From positions 1 to 64,000 of the forward strand of contig JARCRQ010000072.1 in NCBI GenBank assembly GCA_029850585.1: a DNA stretch of 64,000 bases. The letters are read 5' to 3'. Source of the stretch: Sideroxydans sp. (lineage in GTDB: Bacteria > Pseudomonadota > Gammaproteobacteria > Burkholderiales > Gallionellaceae). Below the pieces are notes generated by a model. That model ran no database searches. It was given only the letters and a program-made list of their open reading frames with translations, and was not told the DNA's origin. Shown here one piece after another: positions 61,997-64,000 of the stretch (position 1 is its first letter; each line of letters starts with the position of its first letter). The position numbers were made by a program, and so were the translations under genes.

Positions 61997-63985
61997 TTAG
62001 ATCTCGCTAAATTTTCCATCCGCAAACAACAAAGCGCAGCGTACTTTTTTCTCGGCATACACCGACTGCATGGCAGTTTGATATTCACGCATTTGCGCAT
62101 GGTGGCGCGATGCGTTTTCACTGTCACCTAACTTGTAATCCAGCACCCACACTTCGTCGTCAAACTCAACCAAACGGTCGATGCGTTTTAGCTCGCCTTG
62201 CGCATTGACGTAAGGCATTTCATTACTGGCACTGCGGTATTGTTGTGCATCAAAAAAGCGCGCGAGGTGCGGCGCGGTAAGCAAATGTTGCGCTTGCTGC
62301 CAGAGCGCATCAATTGCGTCATCAGGAATGTTGAGGCGACGCTGCAAAAAAATGGGGTCAGACTCGATTTCTTTTTGCGTGCGGGATAGCGCGGCTGAAT
62401 CCGTTGCTAACAAAGAATTCGAGTCTGACCCCATTTTTTTTGAGGTCGCAAGATATTGCAACAAGCCATGCAACCAAATACCGCGCCGTTGCGGCTCGCT
62501 CATCACAGGCTGGCGCGTGCCAGTGGGTACAGCTTGGGTAAGACGCGCATCAAAATAAATGGGGTCAGACTCGATTTCTTTTTGCGTGCGGGATAGCGCG
62601 GCTGAATCCGTTGCTAACAAAGAATTCGAGTCTAACCCCATTTCTACATGCGCATTCGCGACGCGCTCATACCAAGTGTCGGCGATTAACTTGCCGCTGC
62701 CGCTGACCATCAGCACTTGTTTGGCGCGCGTCATCGCAACATAAAGCAAATTCATATCTTCGCGATCTGCCAAAATTTTTTCTGCTGCGAAATACTTTTC
62801 ACGCGCCGCACCGTGACTGGCTTGGTCGGTGTACAGCGACAGATGCGCAGGTTTGGTATCGTTGGTCGGCCAATCGAGCAACACATCAAAACCCTTATCG
62901 GACGGGGCTTTGGCGTTGCTATCCAACAGCCACACCAGCGGCGCTTCCAAACCTTTTGATTCATGCACGGTATAAATGCGCAAGGCATCGCCCGCCTTAT
63001 CGACCGCGCCTTCGTTGGGTGCTTCGTTGTCGGCGGCTTGTTTAAGTTCATCCAAAGTGCGCAAGAATCGCGACAAACTCGGATAGCGTCCCGCATCGAC
63101 ATTCAGCGCGATTTCGATAAATGCCTGCAAGTTCGCCAACACCGTGGCGCGCATCGCCGTTGGTACGGCAGCGGCATAGCGAGACTGCACATCCGCATCA
63201 AAATAAATCTTGTCGAGCAAATCATGCACGGGTAATTTTTCCGCCAATACCAACCAACTTTGCAATAAATTGTGGGCGCGTTGCAGATGCGCGGAGGCAT
63301 CACCTGATTCAATCAAACTCTGCAAACGCTGCCACCAATTAGAAGAAATGGGGGCAGACTCGAATTCTTTTTGCGTTGCTGGCGTTGGTGCTGAGTTAGT
63401 CGCTCGAAGAGAAATCGAGTCTGAGCCCATTTCTTCCTGAATCCTCATTAGCTCCGCATCGCTGCACGAAAAAATCGGTGAGCGCAGTACATGAGCGAGT
63501 TGCAAATCTGCAAACGGGGTCATTAAGAAAGTCAGCAAAGCCTGTATATCCGAGGCTTCCAAGGTGTCGAGCAAGCCGCCGCGCCGCGAGGTGAGATAGG
63601 GAATGTGCTGCGCGCGTAACGCTTGCTCGTAAGTTTTTAGATGGGTGCGGCGGCGCACCAACACCATGATGTCTCCCCATTGCAAAGCACGCACGCCGCC
63701 AGCATCAGCACAGTCGCGCAGCGATTCGTTTGCCCCCTCTCCCTCTTGCGGGGGAGGGTTGGGGAGGGGGAGACGGGCTTGCCCGTCCGCATGAACTTGC
63801 CAACTACCCACCATGCTCAATAATTTTGTCGCAAACGCCTGCGCTTCCAGTTCGCGCGCGCCTTGTTCGCGGTCAGGATAGGCATCGGTGAGCGGATTGC
63901 GTAGCGTCAAAATTTCGCTCTCCACTGGTGCGCTACTACTGTCTGCTGCAAGCGATAAAGGCAGCACTTCTACATAACCCGGCAA
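61997..63985 (-). CDS. UvrD/RecB-type helicase-nuclease, C-terminal part (truncated by window edge)
   Basis: IYTVHESKGLEAPLVWLLD, MNLLYVAMTRAKQVLMVSG, C-terminal nuclease VEFDDEVWVLDYKLG. Confidence 0.88.
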   Translation of the reverse strand: MPGYVEVLPLSLAADSSSAPVESEILTLRNPLTDAYPDREQGARELEAQAFATKLLSMVGSWQVHADGQARLPLPNPPPQEGEGANESLRDCADAGGVRALQWGDIMVLVRRRTHLKTYEQALRAQHIPYLTSRRGGLLDTLEASDIQALLTFLMTPFADLQLAHVLRSPIFSCSDAELMRIQEEMGSDSISLRATNSAPTPATQKEFESAPISSNWWQRLQSLIESGDASAHLQRAHNLLQSWLVLAEKLPVHDLLDKIYFDADVQSRYAAAVPTAMRATVLANLQAFIEIALNVDAGRYPSLSRFLRTLDELKQAADNEAPNEGAVDKAGDALRIYTVHESKGLEAPLVWLLDSNAKAPSDKGFDVLLDWPTNDTKPAHLSLYTDQASHGAAREKYFAAEKILADREDMNLLYVAMTRAKQVLMVSGSGKLIADTWYERVANAHVEMGLDSNSLLATDSAALSRTQKEIESDPIYFDARLTQAVPTGTRQPVMSEPQRRGIWLHGLLQYLATSKKMGSDSNSLLATDSAALSRTQKEIESDPIFLQRRLNIPDDAIDALWQQAQHLLTAPHLARFFDAQQYRSASNEMPYVNAQGELKRIDRLVEFDDEVWVLDYKLGDSENASRHHAQMREYQTAMQSVYAEKKVRCALLFADGKFSEI
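62351..62435. repeat. palindromic element GGGGTCAGACTC...GAGTCTGACCCC, copy a, inside helicase CDS
   Basis: 85-bp element translated as MGSDSNSLLATDSAALSRTQKEIESDPI. Confidence 0.92.
62558..62642. repeat. palindromic element, copy b, inside helicase CDS
   Basis: Same 85 bp as copy a with one visible mismatch (gtctaacc). Confidence 0.92.
63347..63432. repeat. palindromic element, diverged copy c, inside helicase CDS
   Basis: atgggggcagactcgaattc...gaaatcgagtctgagcccat, translated MGSDSISLRATNSAPTPATQKEFESAPI. Confidence 0.85.
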
Positions 63986-64000
63986 GGCAGTTTGATGCGC

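Overview
This window looks like a beta-proteobacterial chromosome segment (isc operon, cysE, trmJ, suhB, mutS, ung, hrcA, hemH) interrupted by a ~40.6 kb genomic island (about 5.23-45.85 kb). The island sits in the 3' end of a tRNA-Val(GAC) gene. The intact tRNA is at 45806-45882, a displaced 45-bp 3' tRNA fragment is at 5182-5226, and a tyrosine integrase lies next to the intact tRNA. The island is packed with defence-type modules: (1) a compact Wadjet/MksBEFG-like JetABCD operon; (2) a ten-gene, one-directional, mostly overlapping cluster: SNF2 helicase, DUF2130, SIR2, HerA, KTSC, membrane protein, Mod, RhuM, Res, ASCH; (3) an HNH nuclease with a glycine-zipper tail and a divergent WYL regulator; (4) a tightly coupled cluster of an AAA+ ATPase, three metallophosphoesterases, three paralogous DEDDh 3'-5' exoribonuclease-like proteins and two HAD phosphatases, which is the best candidate here for an undescribed RNA-processing or RNA-repair conflict system; (5) an McrBC-like pair; (6) umuDC with a possible SOS operator. 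Structural DNA of note includes three 64-bp hairpin repeats with a compensatory base-pair change, an 11-bp tandem array beside a ~260-bp imperfect inverted repeat, and several families of palindromic elements inserted in frame in coding genes (mutS, a UvrD/RecB-type helicase, mod, an SDR gene). All assignments come from reading the sequence and translations; no database search was run.
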